This document shows, one piece after another, positions 63,958 to 64,000 of a stretch of 64,000 nt of DNA. A program made the position numbers and the translations under genes. The first letter of the stretch is position 1. Each line of letters starts with the position of its first letter. This stretch comes from Symbiodinium natans (lineage: Eukaryota > Sar > Dinophyceae > Suessiales > Symbiodiniaceae). The stretch is taken from assembly GCA_905221605.1 (NCBI GenBank), contig CAJNDS010002172.1, positions 426,613 through 490,612 on the forward strand. The letters are read 5' to 3'. A model generated the notes under the pieces. That model searched no databases and was not told where the DNA came from. It saw only the letters and a list, made by a program, of their open reading frames with translations.

Positions 63958-64000
63958 AAACACATCTGAATATTTTGGATTAATATTAAAAAAAAGATGT

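Overview
The window looks like nuclear DNA of a dinoflagellate or close relative, ending in a piece of integrated DNA virus. Bases 1-60,410 are GC-rich and saturated with hundreds of short arrays of the plant/alveolate-type telomere heptamer TTTAGGG/CCCTAAA and variants, in both orientations. Between the arrays lie many 25-140 bp islands with open frames. Many start after a pyrimidine-rich AG acceptor, often followed by G, and many end at GC, GA or GT donors. Such donor use is known from dinoflagellate introns. All exons I can read with confidence lie on the + strand. The species is not determined.

Three split genes can be followed. (1) 595-5507: the membrane C-terminal part of a P-type (type II) cation-transporting ATPase in about nine tiny exons; the 5' part lies left of the window. 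(2) 13310-23197: an unrecognised gene with short Cys/Tyr-rich exons whose phases fit, probably secreted or surface-exposed. (3) 29019-60411: a VPS10-domain (sortilin-like) receptor in 20 or more exons over more than 31 kb, leaving the readable region at the viral junction. Introns of all three consist largely of telomere-like repeats.

The intronic space also holds several families of short inverted-terminal-repeat elements (MITE-like, some nested, some with telomere repeats inside), a minisatellite-bearing element present twice in opposite orientation, long (GT)n, (CATA)n, (CT)n and poly-C/poly-G tracts, and two islands without telomere repeats (32.04-35.92 kb and 39.7-41.5 kb).

From about 60,425 to the end the DNA turns abruptly AT-rich. 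It carries a decayed fibre/adhesin gene ending in a peptidase S74 intramolecular chaperone domain, two small coiled-coil ORFs, and on the - strand an A32-like genome-packaging ATPase broken by one TAA. This suits a Polinton-like virus or virophage-like endogenous element. The junction lies just after a VPS10 exon, in a telomere-like motif, so it is either an insertion in the VPS10 gene or an assembly join.

Exon limits were fitted by eye from splice sites, phase and remembered family patterns; no search was run.
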